Under the pieces are notes generated by a model. The model searched no databases. It was not told the origin of the DNA and saw only the letters and a program-made list of their open reading frames with translations. Made by a program: the position numbers and the translations under genes. Positions 1 through 6,934 of a stretch of DNA of 34,276 bases are shown here, in pieces. The stretch is from a virus, in IMG/VR virus record IMGVR_UViG_3300047300_000344, positions 1 to 34,276 of that record. One strand, given 5' to 3'. The first letter of the stretch is position 1. Each line of letters begins with the position of its first letter.

Positions 1-191
1 CCAAGGATAGGCTTAATACCTGCTGCTTTGGCAGCACGATACATCTCACGGTGTCCAGATAGCGAACCGTGGTCAGTAATTGCAATAGAAGTCATGCCAA
101 CTTCTACAGCACGGTCAACGTACTCTTGTGGGGTTGCAATGCCATCGAATAGGCTATAGTGTGTGTGAACGTGAAGTGGAGCGTAGCTCAT
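1..191 (-). CDS. dnaE: DNA polymerase III alpha subunit (DnaE-like), N-terminal PHP part, cut by window edge
   Basis: Replicative polymerase catalytic subunit; only the first 63 codons are in the window. The reading frame from the ATG at 191 gives a PHP-domain start: LHVHTHYSLFDG at residues 6-17, the metal-binding His motif of DnaE and PolC polymerases, then AITDHGSLSGHREMY and the helix and strand leading to GIKPILG at the cut end. This order is diagnostic of the bacterial DnaE PHP domain. AGAGGAAACA precedes the ATG as ribosome binding site. It is the last visible gene of a co-directional replication set (helicase, primase, single-stranded DNA-binding protein, polymerase), so the phage probably brings its own replisome core. 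Whether the PHP site keeps all its metal ligands and whether the polymerase domain is complete cannot be seen here. Confidence 0.93.
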   Translation of the reverse strand, partial: MSYAPLHVHTHYSLFDGIATPQEYVDRAVEVGMTSIAITDHGSLSGHREMYRAAKAAGIKPIL

Positions 192-254
192 TGTTTCCTC
201 TGTTAGATTGAAAGTTTAAGTGGGGCAGTTTATAGTGATGCCCAGCACATTGTT

Positions 255-923
255 TTACCAGTCCGAGTTGCTGGAGGTGACGGAAGCAGCCTGACCAAAG
301 CCGAAGTAGAAGTTCTCCTGCTCTGCATAAGGAATCTCACGAACAACCTTTTCAAGGTCGAAAGCATCTAGCTCTCCCCACTTGTAAGGCTCTGAGTCTG
401 GCTTGGTTGGAAGCAAGGTGTAGCTGGTTTCAGTTCCCTGACCATTACGCTTAATCTTCCACTCAAGGTTTGAGATTGAACCAGTCTCTAGTGCGTACTC
501 ACGAATGGTGTTGAACGCTGACTGCTTGCTGATACCTTGTGACCATACAGCCACATAAGGAGCTTCTGTGCCATCGTCAATAATGACGTTGCAGTAGAAG
601 CGGAGGCGTGAACGCCATCCTGATTTTGGCTCCTTGCGAGCCATCTCACAGCCGTAGCAACGACCCTCAGAGTCAATTGTACACGCTGCCTTGAGCTTAT
701 AATCCTTTGGATTAGTGTGCTCTGCGATTACCACGGATAGTCCACGGTCCTCTGCGTAGTTTGCTGAGTCGCTGTCTAGCTCTTCAACGAAACGAATCTT
801 GGCTGATTGACCGTCTGCTAGTTTTACCCAGCGTACTTTCTGTCCAGAGCCACCTGCGTTGCTGTCATATTTTGGCTTATCAAGTAGTGCGTTGATATCT
901 TTTAGCCCTTTAATTACGCTCAT
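255..923 (-). CDS. ssb: Single-stranded DNA-binding protein, zinc-site phage type
   Basis: 222 residues. Probable single-stranded DNA-binding protein coating template at the phage fork. It is not a standard bacterial SSB. It has a basic, aromatic core and a likely zinc site made of His69, Cys81, Cys89 and Cys92 (the CYGC motif at 89-92), which recalls the His-Cys3 zinc site of T4 gp32-type proteins. The N-terminal part (about 27-48, VRWVKLADGQSAKIRFVEEL) reads like the first strands of an OB fold. The Ser-rich tail ends in Asp-Trp; it is not a DnaE-recruiting DDDIPF tip. The start has AAGGAGAATATT before the ATG. It lies 29 nt after the primase and 63 nt before the polymerase gene. The assignment rests on position plus the zinc motif; a different nucleic-acid-binding role is possible. 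Confidence 0.72.
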   Translation of the reverse strand: MSVIKGLKDINALLDKPKYDSNAGGSGQKVRWVKLADGQSAKIRFVEELDSDSANYAEDRGLSVVIAEHTNPKDYKLKAACTIDSEGRCYGCEMARKEPKSGWRSRLRFYCNVIIDDGTEAPYVAVWSQGISKQSAFNTIREYALETGSISNLEWKIKRNGQGTETSYTLLPTKPDSEPYKWGELDAFDLEKVVREIPYAEQENFYFGFGQAASVTSSNSDW

Positions 924-952
924 AATATTCTCCTTATGTTTTTAGCGGATTA

Positions 953-1894
953 CTAGTTTAGCATACCAGCGATAGTCTTGTCAAATGTTTCCTCAAGACT
1001 TTTTATTGCTTCATCTGACATATCGCCAATATCCTTATATTGTTTATCTAATTTAATTACGATAACACGAGAGCCAAGCTTTTCTATAATCTTATCTTTC
1101 ATGTTACCGCCAGCTTCATCATTGTCTGCAATGACATATATCTCATTGAAGTATTTTTGAAGTAGGTCTGTTTGTATCTTGGATACGTTTGCACCCAAAG
1201 TTGCTACAGCAGGAAAGCCACACTGGTCAAGACGGATAGCGTCAAATGAAGACTCTACTACGTATACCTTGCTAGATGCTTTTACTCTGTGTAGATTGAA
1301 TAATACTTTTGACTTTGGTAGTCCAGGTGTGTTCTTGAACTCTTTACCCTCCACAGAACGCCCTACAAAGCCCACAGGGACACCATCTGGAGAGGTCACA
1401 GGGATTGTAACCATATCTTGTTTCTCGCTGTAGCCAAGGTCAAACTTTTTTATAGATTCTTCTGTAATCAGTCTGCCATTGTAGTAACGCAAAGCACGAG
1501 GTGACTCAAGTGCTTGCTGATTTAGTCGCTTAATCTGTAATTCATCATATGGTAGGTAGTCTGGTTTTGTAACCAATGTTTGATTGATTTGATAAGAAAG
1601 GTCAGTCTCTGTTTCTTTAGACTTGATGAATCGTACCGCTTCAAAGTAGGTGCGAGCAGAAGTATGCATAACAAAAGCGGTTAAGTCACAGACGTGCTGA
1701 CAGGAAAAGCAGAAGAAGAATCCAGAACGCTTGTCAATTTCTCCAGCAGGTGAGCGATAGTTATTGTGGAATGGGCAGAAGATAATGTAGTCAGAATCTA
1801 CTTCTGATTCGATGTTGATTCCTGACCCTGCAAGGACTCGTTTGATTTGTTCTGGCGTGTATACGCTACCGTTCCGTCTATTCCTGTAATCCAT
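953..1894 (-). CDS. dnaG: DnaG-like DNA primase (CHC2 zinc finger plus TOPRIM)
   Basis: 313 residues. Makes RNA primers for lagging-strand synthesis. The N-terminal zinc finger is clear: Cys40-x2-His43 and Cys62-x2-Cys65 (FCPFH and CFSC). The TOPRIM catalytic core follows: VYVVESSFDAIRL with Glu214, then YVIADNDEAG with Asp257 and Asp259 of the DxD metal site. It is about half the length of host DnaG (near 600) because the C-terminal helicase-binding domain is absent, as is common in phage primases that work with a separate DnaB-like helicase. The helicase lies just upstream in the same transcript. A purine-rich AGGAAGAAGAAAGAG lies before the ATG. The first 97 nt overlap the end of the preceding small ORF in another frame. 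Confidence 0.92.
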   Translation of the reverse strand: MDYRNRRNGSVYTPEQIKRVLAGSGINIESEVDSDYIIFCPFHNNYRSPAGEIDKRSGFFFCFSCQHVCDLTAFVMHTSARTYFEAVRFIKSKETETDLSYQINQTLVTKPDYLPYDELQIKRLNQQALESPRALRYYNGRLITEESIKKFDLGYSEKQDMVTIPVTSPDGVPVGFVGRSVEGKEFKNTPGLPKSKVLFNLHRVKASSKVYVVESSFDAIRLDQCGFPAVATLGANVSKIQTDLLQKYFNEIYVIADNDEAGGNMKDKIIEKLGSRVIVIKLDKQYKDIGDMSDEAIKSLEETFDKTIAGMLN

Positions 1895-2139
1895 TCGCTC
1901 TTTCTTCTTCCTACATATGTTCCGTACATTGATAATTGAAATGTAAAATATTCTGTTTTGCTATTAAATTCTATCGTAAAATCTGGGTCAATGTCAAGTC
2001 TTGGCACATATCCAGATAGACGCATTTCTGCGGTGACTAACCTAATGTATTCAATTTTTAGCCTACCGATAGCTGCTTCATCATGGATTTGACCATCCAA
2101 GAAAAACTGTTTAATTGGTTTATGGTGTATATTGACCAT
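1798..2139 (-). CDS. Small protein between helicase and primase, function unknown
   Basis: 113 residues, not recognised. Mixed alpha/beta, with charged helical-looking segment 22-42 and a strand-rich middle (FTIEFNSKTEYFTFQLSMYG at 54-73). It is probably a real gene: it fills the space between helicase and primase exactly, has a TATAAT box 5 nt before its ATG, and its sequence upstream of the overlap looks protein-like. Its last 32 codons overlap the start of the primase in a different frame, an unusually long overlap for this genome, so one of the two termini may be less constrained. GGAG sits only one base before the ATG, too close for a normal ribosome binding site, so a leaderless start is more likely. 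Its neighbours suggest a replication accessory role, but nothing in the sequence proves this. Confidence 0.6.
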   Translation of the reverse strand: MVNIHHKPIKQFFLDGQIHDEAAIGRLKIEYIRLVTAEMRLSGYVPRLDIDPDFTIEFNSKTEYFTFQLSMYGTYVGRRKSEWITGIDGTVAYTRQNKSNESLQGQESTSNQK

Positions 2140-2144
2140 ACTCC

Positions 2145-2150
2145 ATTATA
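2145..2150 (-). promoter_or_regulatory. Candidate -10 box for the small replication ORF
   Basis: On the minus strand this reads TATAAT, 5 nt before the ATG at 2139, just after the helicase stop. There is no usable Shine-Dalgarno between box and start, so any transcript from it would begin at or inside the start codon. It lacks the TG dinucleotide seen at other promoters here and no clear -35 is visible. Confidence 0.35.
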
Positions 2151-2151
2151 A

Positions 2152-3372
2152 CTAGTTTTCTTCAAAGTCCTTGTATCGATAGTAGCCCTTGTCAAAATCA
2201 GCCTGAACCATAAATTCACCCATAAAACCATTACGGTTCTTACGGAACACACACTCAATAACATCAGAGTTAGTGGCACGACCAAGAGCAAGCACCCAGT
2301 CAGCATCGTAAGCAATCTGACGTGACCAAGCGGTCTGACCCAGTGTGGGAACAGTATCAAGCTTATTAACATCGTCAGGTGTTGCGGATGAGATGGCAAT
2401 GATAGGCATCTCTTCGCTAATAGCCATAAGCTTAAGTTCACGAGACAAGTTCTTCATGCGTACCGTCTCGTTATCTGACTTCTGATTAGGCGACATAAGT
2501 TGTAGGTAGTCTACGATAACCATGTCTGGCTTATACTGGTCAATCTTACCACGAATTACTGATGGAGTAACTTCACCACCGCCATCGTTAGAAATAATGT
2601 GGAACTCTGGCTTGCCAGCAAGTTCCTTTTTGTGCCAACGCTTCAGGTCTTCAATCTCTACTTGACCATTGCTCATTTTACGGTGCGACCATAGACCCTC
2701 ACCCATAATTGTAAATACACGGTTACGAACCTCAGTTTCACTCATTTCAAGCGAGATGATTAGTGGCGACTTACCCTGTTTCCAAGCCTGTACAGCAAAG
2801 TATAGAGCCATCCATGACTTACCAATACCTGGATAGGCTAGGAACACACCAAGCTGACCTGGCATAATACCAGCAGGTAGGTAGTTGTCAAAGCCAGCTA
2901 GACCAGTCTTAATACCGATAGCACCAAGTTCTTGTTGTCTGGCAAGGTTTTCAAAGTATGCAACAGCAGAATCTAGGTCTGTAGCATCGATGTCACGAAT
3001 GACAGCAGTATTTTTGCGTAGCTCTGATGTCTTTTGAATTAGGTCTTCTAGAGCTTTTGTGCCTTGCCCAGACTGAACATCTGCAGCAGTAGAGCGTAGA
3101 ACATCCTTAAGACTGTCATTAAGAAACTCAGACTGTAGTTCTTCAAGGTGGTACTTGGTAGCACCAACACCATCGATAGGAGCAAAGTCACGGAACTTTT
3201 CTACAACAAGAGATACAGGTGGAACTGTGCCATTAGCTTCAGAGTAGTTTCGAATAAACGTCCAGATATCGTTATGAGTACGAAGGATGTTGTCTACGTT
3301 TGCTTGTAGCAATACGTGGACCTGTTTGTCCTGTAGTACCGCTGAAATTAGCTTTGATTCTGTATTAGTCAT
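2152..3372 (-). CDS. dnaB: Replicative DNA helicase, DnaB-like
   Basis: 406 residues. Ring helicase that unwinds the phage fork and recruits primase. The short N-terminal helical domain (1-100) is followed by a linker and a RecA-like motor from about residue 150. The motor contains Walker A YPGIGKS (180-186), LIISLEMSETEV (204-215, the H1a-type motif of DnaB), Walker B VIVDYLQLM (285-293) and a late arginine-rich segment FRKNRNG (376-382). It is somewhat shorter than host DnaB (about 450-470), as usual for phage versions. AAGGAGTGGTTAA lies before the ATG, which overlaps the end of the preceding 102-residue protein by 8 nt. Direction and neighbours fit a compact replication operon. Confidence 0.95.
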   Translation of the reverse strand: MTNTESKLISAVLQDKQVHVLLQANVDNILRTHNDIWTFIRNYSEANGTVPPVSLVVEKFRDFAPIDGVGATKYHLEELQSEFLNDSLKDVLRSTAADVQSGQGTKALEDLIQKTSELRKNTAVIRDIDATDLDSAVAYFENLARQQELGAIGIKTGLAGFDNYLPAGIMPGQLGVFLAYPGIGKSWMALYFAVQAWKQGKSPLIISLEMSETEVRNRVFTIMGEGLWSHRKMSNGQVEIEDLKRWHKKELAGKPEFHIISNDGGGEVTPSVIRGKIDQYKPDMVIVDYLQLMSPNQKSDNETVRMKNLSRELKLMAISEEMPIIAISSATPDDVNKLDTVPTLGQTAWSRQIAYDADWVLALGRATNSDVIECVFRKNRNGFMGEFMVQADFDKGYYRYKDFEEN

Positions 3373-3673
3373 TTAACCACTCCTTGGCTTTCGCCCTACG
3401 TTCTGCTCTCTCTTTAATGTCCTGCTGAAGTTGCTCTCTTGCATCGACTACTTTGTCTGCGTAGTTTGCAAAGTATTTCCAGTTAGGATTAGGGCTGACG
3501 CTAAAATAGTATTCTAGCAAGTCATAGCACTCTGGTAGTCCGTATGACTCTATGAGAGCGTCTGCAGCCCATTGCTCAACGTTAAGGTTGAGTGTTACTC
3601 TTTGCTCATAGTGCTTGGTGTGCAACTTAGCGTAGCGACTGAGCAAAGCCATTCGGTCTTTGCGTTCAGCCAT
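3365..3673 (-). CDS. Small helical protein upstream of DnaB, possible helicase loader
   Basis: 102 residues, strongly helical. Segments include LNVEQWAADALIESYGL (31-47), then a CYDLLEYYFSVSPNPNWKYF stretch (50-69) and a basic C-terminal helix rich in Arg, Glu and Lys. An aromatic YYF followed by a tryptophan and a long charged helix is reminiscent of small phage helicase-loader or replisome-organiser proteins encoded beside DnaB. Its end overlaps the helicase start by 8 nt, so the two are likely translationally coupled. This functional idea is inference from size, shape and position; no catalytic motif is present. The start overlaps the stop of the preceding gene as TAATG, without a strong ribosome binding site. 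Confidence 0.6.
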   Translation of the reverse strand: MAERKDRMALLSRYAKLHTKHYEQRVTLNLNVEQWAADALIESYGLPECYDLLEYYFSVSPNPNWKYFANYADKVVDAREQLQQDIKERAERRAKAKEWLND

Positions 3674-3882
3674 TACTTACCGTCTGCCTCTTCTTGAGAC
3701 TCTCGTACTTTTTCTGCAAGCTTTGTTTCTACAAAGCCATAGACACGCTCAAACGCTTCGTTGACTGTTTCGCCCTCACGTCTATTGTCTGTAATGCTAA
3801 GGTCAATTCTTAGCGACTGGAAGTTGCCAAGGTTAAGCGTATAACCAAGTCCAACTGTCACTTTAGTGTTTTCGTTTTCCAT
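3673..3882 (-). CDS. Small conserved-looking protein of unknown function
   Basis: 69 residues when started at the ATG at 3882, which has AGAGAG about 8 nt upstream; a TTG two codons earlier would be too close to that site. The sequence begins with strand-like segments (VTVGLGYTLNLGNFQSLRI, 7-25) and ends in an amphipathic acidic helix with a Glu/Lys-rich tail. Small beta-then-helix proteins of this sort sit near helicase genes in several actinobacteriophages to my recollection, but no function is known to me. It overlaps the next gene as TAATG, so the two are likely made together. Confidence 0.6.
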   Translation of the reverse strand: MENENTKVTVGLGYTLNLGNFQSLRIDLSITDNRREGETVNEAFERVYGFVETKLAEKVRESQEEADGK

Positions 3883-3900
3883 ACCCAATACTCTCTTCTA

Positions 3901-4422
3901 TTAGATTTCTTCATTCCACACAGGAATGAAACGACCATCTTCGGTCCTTGTATAAGTAAGTATACCATCACCCATACGTCTTGTCAACTCCTGTTTGGTA
4001 GGAGTTATGTCATTTGTAATCAGCTTATCTTTGCGAGGCTGACCAATGTGGTAGGTAGCTAGTATATCACGAATTTCGTGAACCTGCAACTCAGAGTAAT
4101 AACTTCTTACCTGCCACCCAGTTGCCCCACCTTTTTGGCTACCAGTTGGATGTGGAATTACTCCACGCTTCATTAGGTTTGGCATATATTTCTTATGTCT
4201 GTTGACTAGTATTGCTGTCTCTCCAACAGTATAAGCTTTTTTACGATTACGTTTGAAATCAGAAACAAGACAGCTTTCAATTTGGTCCTTAATTATATTA
4301 TAAACAGACATGATTCCATTGGAGCGATTGATGTGATGTACTCTTACCAGGTCTCCATTTAAGAACCAAACCTTTTTGCTACCTGGGATTACTGGAGCAC
4401 TGTTATATGCTTCTCTGTCCAT
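3901..4422 (-). CDS. Helix-turn-helix DNA-binding protein (MerR/excisionase-like fold)
   Basis: 173 residues. Residues about 63-125 look like a winged or MerR-type helix-turn-helix: AYTVGETAILVNRHKKYMPN (63-82) supplies the first two helices, then MKRGVIPHPTG and GWQVRSYYSELQVHEIRDIL as wing and following helix. The N-terminal 40 residues look like a small beta domain (VWFLNGDLVRVHHINRS). It is the first gene after the tail/fibre block and leads into the replication genes, a place where a transcriptional switch or replication-origin binder would make sense. Only 2 nt separate it from the upstream stop and there is no Shine-Dalgarno, so translation is probably coupled. The direction of regulation is unknown. 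Confidence 0.6.
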   Translation of the reverse strand: MDREAYNSAPVIPGSKKVWFLNGDLVRVHHINRSNGIMSVYNIIKDQIESCLVSDFKRNRKKAYTVGETAILVNRHKKYMPNLMKRGVIPHPTGSQKGGATGWQVRSYYSELQVHEIRDILATYHIGQPRKDKLITNDITPTKQELTRRMGDGILTYTRTEDGRFIPVWNEEI

Positions 4423-4424
4423 AA

Positions 4425-4874
4425 TTATACGTCGTTTGGAATTCCGACTGCAATAATATTTACGCCTATGCTTGCATTACCCTTGCGGTCAAAGTCCACT
4501 GTGAATGTGACCTTTGATGTTGTAATTTGGGTAATCACAATCTTTGCATCCTTGCTGGCTGCTGTTTGGTTGACGCTCTGAATAGTTGCAGTAACAATTG
4601 GTGGATATTTGAATGTTGTATCAAAATCAATACTTTCAGAGATTGATGTTGTTGCTGTTACAGTTTTATTATTTGTAATGTTCTTGTATCGTGCAACAAC
4701 CATAGTCTCTGCTGTGCTAATAGAAATTGGTCTCTGTCCAGAGCCAATATCGACCTTTGACTTTGTAAAATTAATTGAAGCTTTTTTAGATAAAGCGTTA
4801 AGAGTTTCAACTATTTTTGAAATATAGAAAAAGTCAATCGGCTGACCTCTTTGTGGAATTGGTAAGTTTGCCAT
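4425..4874 (-). CDS. Small beta-rich tail/fibre protein, lectin-like C-terminus
   Basis: 149 residues. The N-terminal 45 residues look like a short trimerisation or attachment segment (PIPQRGQPIDFFYISKIVETLNALSKKA in outline). The remainder is Thr/Val/Ile-rich beta sequence: FDTTFKYPPIVTATIQSVNQ (84-103), then ITQITTSKVTFTVDF and a closing NIIAVGIPN. The aromatic-x-x-PP-x-V-x-x-T-I pattern followed by a hydrophobic SKVTFTV strand resembles the H-type lectin-like ends found on some phage fibres, so receptor or glycan contact is plausible. This is a fold-level impression. It follows the fibronectin-like protein gene and has its own promoter. It is the last structural gene before the replication side. 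Confidence 0.55.
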   Translation of the reverse strand: MANLPIPQRGQPIDFFYISKIVETLNALSKKASINFTKSKVDIGSGQRPISISTAETMVVARYKNITNNKTVTATTSISESIDFDTTFKYPPIVTATIQSVNQTAASKDAKIVITQITTSKVTFTVDFDRKGNASIGVNIIAVGIPNDV

Positions 4875-4883
4875 AGTAAGTAT

Positions 4884-4892
4884 ATTATACCA
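4884..4892 (-). promoter_or_regulatory. Extended -10 promoter, near-leaderless start of the lectin-like gene
   Basis: On the minus strand this is TGGTATAAT, an extended -10 (TGN plus TATAAT), ending 9 nt before the ATG at 4874. A second overlapping TATACT lies 4 nt before the ATG. No Shine-Dalgarno is present, so the mRNA should have a leader of only a few bases. The upstream gene ends at 4896, so the box lies in a 21-nt gap. Confidence 0.6.
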
Positions 4893-4895
4893 TAA

Positions 4896-5393
4896 CTAAA
4901 TGGTTCCACCATCAAAACCTAGTTGCTCTGTGCTAACTGAGTCTGACTCAAATACTTTAAAAGCAGCAAATAGTTGTTTTGGGTATGTGGGTAATTGGAC
5001 TAATGCCTTTACATATTGCATACCTGCTGGAATTGTAGCGTAAACGCTGTTTCCAGATACAGTTGTAAAATATGTAACTGTGTCTGTTACTGGTGTAGAT
5101 GTTCCCCAAGCTATATATACATCAAATGTATCTGCCCCAAGACCTTCTGGAATATCCCAGCTTATTCTCATTCCAGTTCCATCTGAAATAACCGTATGAG
5201 TTACAGAATAACCAACACCAAGAAGCTCTTCTACTGTCTTTGCAGTAATTGTGTGAAATGATGACCATTGAGATGTTTTTAAGAGGTCGTCAGACACTAC
5301 TCTGTATCTTACGACATATGTGCCATCTATTGTAGCATTAGGCAAATCTTTTCTTAAAATTCTTACCTTTTTGACTACCTCGTCAGTTGCCAT
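4896..5393 (-). CDS. Minor tail/fibre protein with fibronectin type III-like domain
   Basis: 165 residues. The arrangement TYVVRYRVVSDDLLKTSQWS (24-43) followed by a second strand set with ISWDIPEGLGADTFDVYIAW (about 73-92) and a final YVKALVQLPT strand is typical of fibronectin III-like beta sandwiches used as spacers on phage tails. No enzymatic motif is seen. TTGGAGCACCATA precedes the ATG, and stop and start overlap as TAATG with the preceding gene, so this is part of the tail-tip operon. It is probably an accessory spike or adhesin spacer; a baseplate-fibre connector is also possible. Confidence 0.55.
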   Translation of the reverse strand: MATDEVVKKVRILRKDLPNATIDGTYVVRYRVVSDDLLKTSQWSSFHTITAKTVEELLGVGYSVTHTVISDGTGMRISWDIPEGLGADTFDVYIAWGTSTPVTDTVTYFTTVSGNSVYATIPAGMQYVKALVQLPTYPKQLFAAFKVFESDSVSTEQLGFDGGTI

Positions 5394-6448
5394 TATGGTG
5401 CTCCAATGTCTAGAGCAAATCTAAACTCTACATAGTTTGAAGTATTTTCTTGCTTAATAACTGGCAAAAGGTCTGATGTTTTTAGTACAGAATATCCTGT
5501 CAGTCCGTACACTGGATTTGTTGTAGCAACATTTTCTAGCCTAATTCCATCAAGAGCAATCCAGTGTCCAGTCGTTGTGCTTGTTGCAACCTCAATAGTC
5601 ACTCTTGTTACCTGGTTCCAGGCAAATGTTGAGGTCGGTATAGGATATGTCATGTTTTGAATTTCTGTATCTACTACAACATATCTATTATTTGTTAAAT
5701 CATATTCTCCAGCACCTGTTCCATTAGTAATAGTTTTATTTATTTGTGCATAAGTAGTTCCAGCTGTTCCATTTGAATCTGAGAATGTTACAGTTAAGTT
5801 TACTGTTGCTGGGGTAGTGCTAGACGAACCATTAATAACTGTAAAAGCTACTTTGATAATATCTGTTGGAGAGTTCTGGCTTAAATCTATGTTGACACCA
5901 TCTAGTTTGATTGTGCTTGTATCTCCATTTAAAAGAATAACGTTGTTTAAATACCTTGGTCGTTCATATCTTGCCAATCTAGCAGCATCTTCAAATCCAG
6001 CATTGTCTGCAGTTATTTGATATGTTCCAAAAGATGCTGTTGAAAGTGTTGCAAAATCAATGGTACTTGTTTCTATGGTAATCTCTGAACCGTCGGTGTT
6101 TACCCAATTTTCCCCATCTGCAAAAGTAAACAGCTGCTTGCTGTCATATAGCCCCGCTATTGAGTTAGATGCTGCTGAAAAAATGCCAACCTCTGTAATT
6201 TCATATCTTTCTTCAGTTGGAAGCTCTGCTGTCAAAACGACGTGGGATACGCCATCGTCTGTTGTGACAAATCCACGAGATGTAATTGGCACTCTAAACA
6301 TTTCGAAGTCTAGGTAGTCTTTTGTCGAATAATCACTAAAGGTATTTGTTGGCTTTGCTCCACAGCCTATTGCCATGTATGCAGCATATCCTGGCACCTG
6401 ACCAATAAGATATTTTCCTAAAATTGATTTTCCAGTATTCGTAATCAT
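5393..6448 (-). CDS. Tail-collar-like minor tail/fibre protein
   Basis: 351 residues. It opens with ITNTGKSILGKYLIGQVPGY, then AYMAIGCGAK and, at about 105-112, RYEITEVGIFSA. This pattern of an N-terminal 'new object' segment, a glycine-rich strand and an E-x-G-I/L-F motif is typical of the base domain by which tail-collar and side fibres attach to a tail tip. The second half is a Thr/Ser-rich beta sandwich with a likely jelly-roll (ATVNLTVTFSDSNGTAGTTY and following strands). The start overlaps the upstream stop as ATGA with no evident ribosome binding site, so translational coupling is likely. Probable role: host-contact fibre or adaptor between hub and fibres. Confidence 0.6.
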   Translation of the reverse strand: MITNTGKSILGKYLIGQVPGYAAYMAIGCGAKPTNTFSDYSTKDYLDFEMFRVPITSRGFVTTDDGVSHVVLTAELPTEERYEITEVGIFSAASNSIAGLYDSKQLFTFADGENWVNTDGSEITIETSTIDFATLSTASFGTYQITADNAGFEDAARLARYERPRYLNNVILLNGDTSTIKLDGVNIDLSQNSPTDIIKVAFTVINGSSSTTPATVNLTVTFSDSNGTAGTTYAQINKTITNGTGAGEYDLTNNRYVVVDTEIQNMTYPIPTSTFAWNQVTRVTIEVATSTTTGHWIALDGIRLENVATTNPVYGLTGYSVLKTSDLLPVIKQENTSNYVEFRFALDIGAP

Positions 6449-6933
6449 GTTGTATATATTGTATCATCTTCAACAGAGGTGTATGTTAAAAACTCTACTT
6501 CTACCCTTTCGTCTTCTCTAATATTAGAGACTTCTATAATTATATCATTTGTACCAGCCTCAAGATATACCACGAGATTATTGGTTGGCTCTGATGGAAT
6601 ATATCTCTCAATGCTTAGGATATAATTTTCAATTAAATCTTTTTCTGTTTGACTAAAGGATAGGATGTTTTGTGGATTATACTCAAAAGCCAGTTGCGTA
6701 ATATTTTTGATTGGCTGATAAATAATGTCTTGACCATTTAGCGAATCGTGTCTAGAAAGATTGATAAGCTCAGTTGCAGAAAAGTCTTCAAATAGCAGGT
6801 TAGTCATCTCATCAATATCCTGAGTTCTATCATCAACTATAAACAAGTTTGATGTAGCAATTTTGTTTGACTGCATACGTCTAATAGACAGGTCATTTTT
6901 TGATGTGCTATTTTTTGGTACTGCGTCTACCAT
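6445..6933 (-). CDS. Small tail-tip protein, function not recognised
   Basis: 162 residues between the large hub protein and the collar-like fibre. The N-terminal half is polar and helical (SNKIATSNLFIVDDRTQDID at about 22-41, then a helix-rich region up to 110). The C-terminal half is beta-rich, with NLVVYLEAGTNDIIIEVSNI (118-137) and a closing strand. Nothing enzymatic is visible. GAGGTAGTGTAAT precedes the ATG, which falls one base after the hub gene stop. By position it could be a small baseplate or fibre-adaptor protein; I do not recognise a family. Confidence 0.55.
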   Translation of the reverse strand: MVDAVPKNSTSKNDLSIRRMQSNKIATSNLFIVDDRTQDIDEMTNLLFEDFSATELINLSRHDSLNGQDIIYQPIKNITQLAFEYNPQNILSFSQTEKDLIENYILSIERYIPSEPTNNLVVYLEAGTNDIIIEVSNIREDERVEVEFLTYTSVEDDTIYTT

Positions 6934-6934
6934 A

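Noticed and set aside
192-254. Hairpin GGGCA/TGCCC between the single-stranded DNA-binding protein and polymerase genes as a terminator
   Set aside because: Only about 5 bp with a long loop and no T-run after it on the minus strand; too weak to call. A TATAAA inside it is an equally weak promoter candidate.
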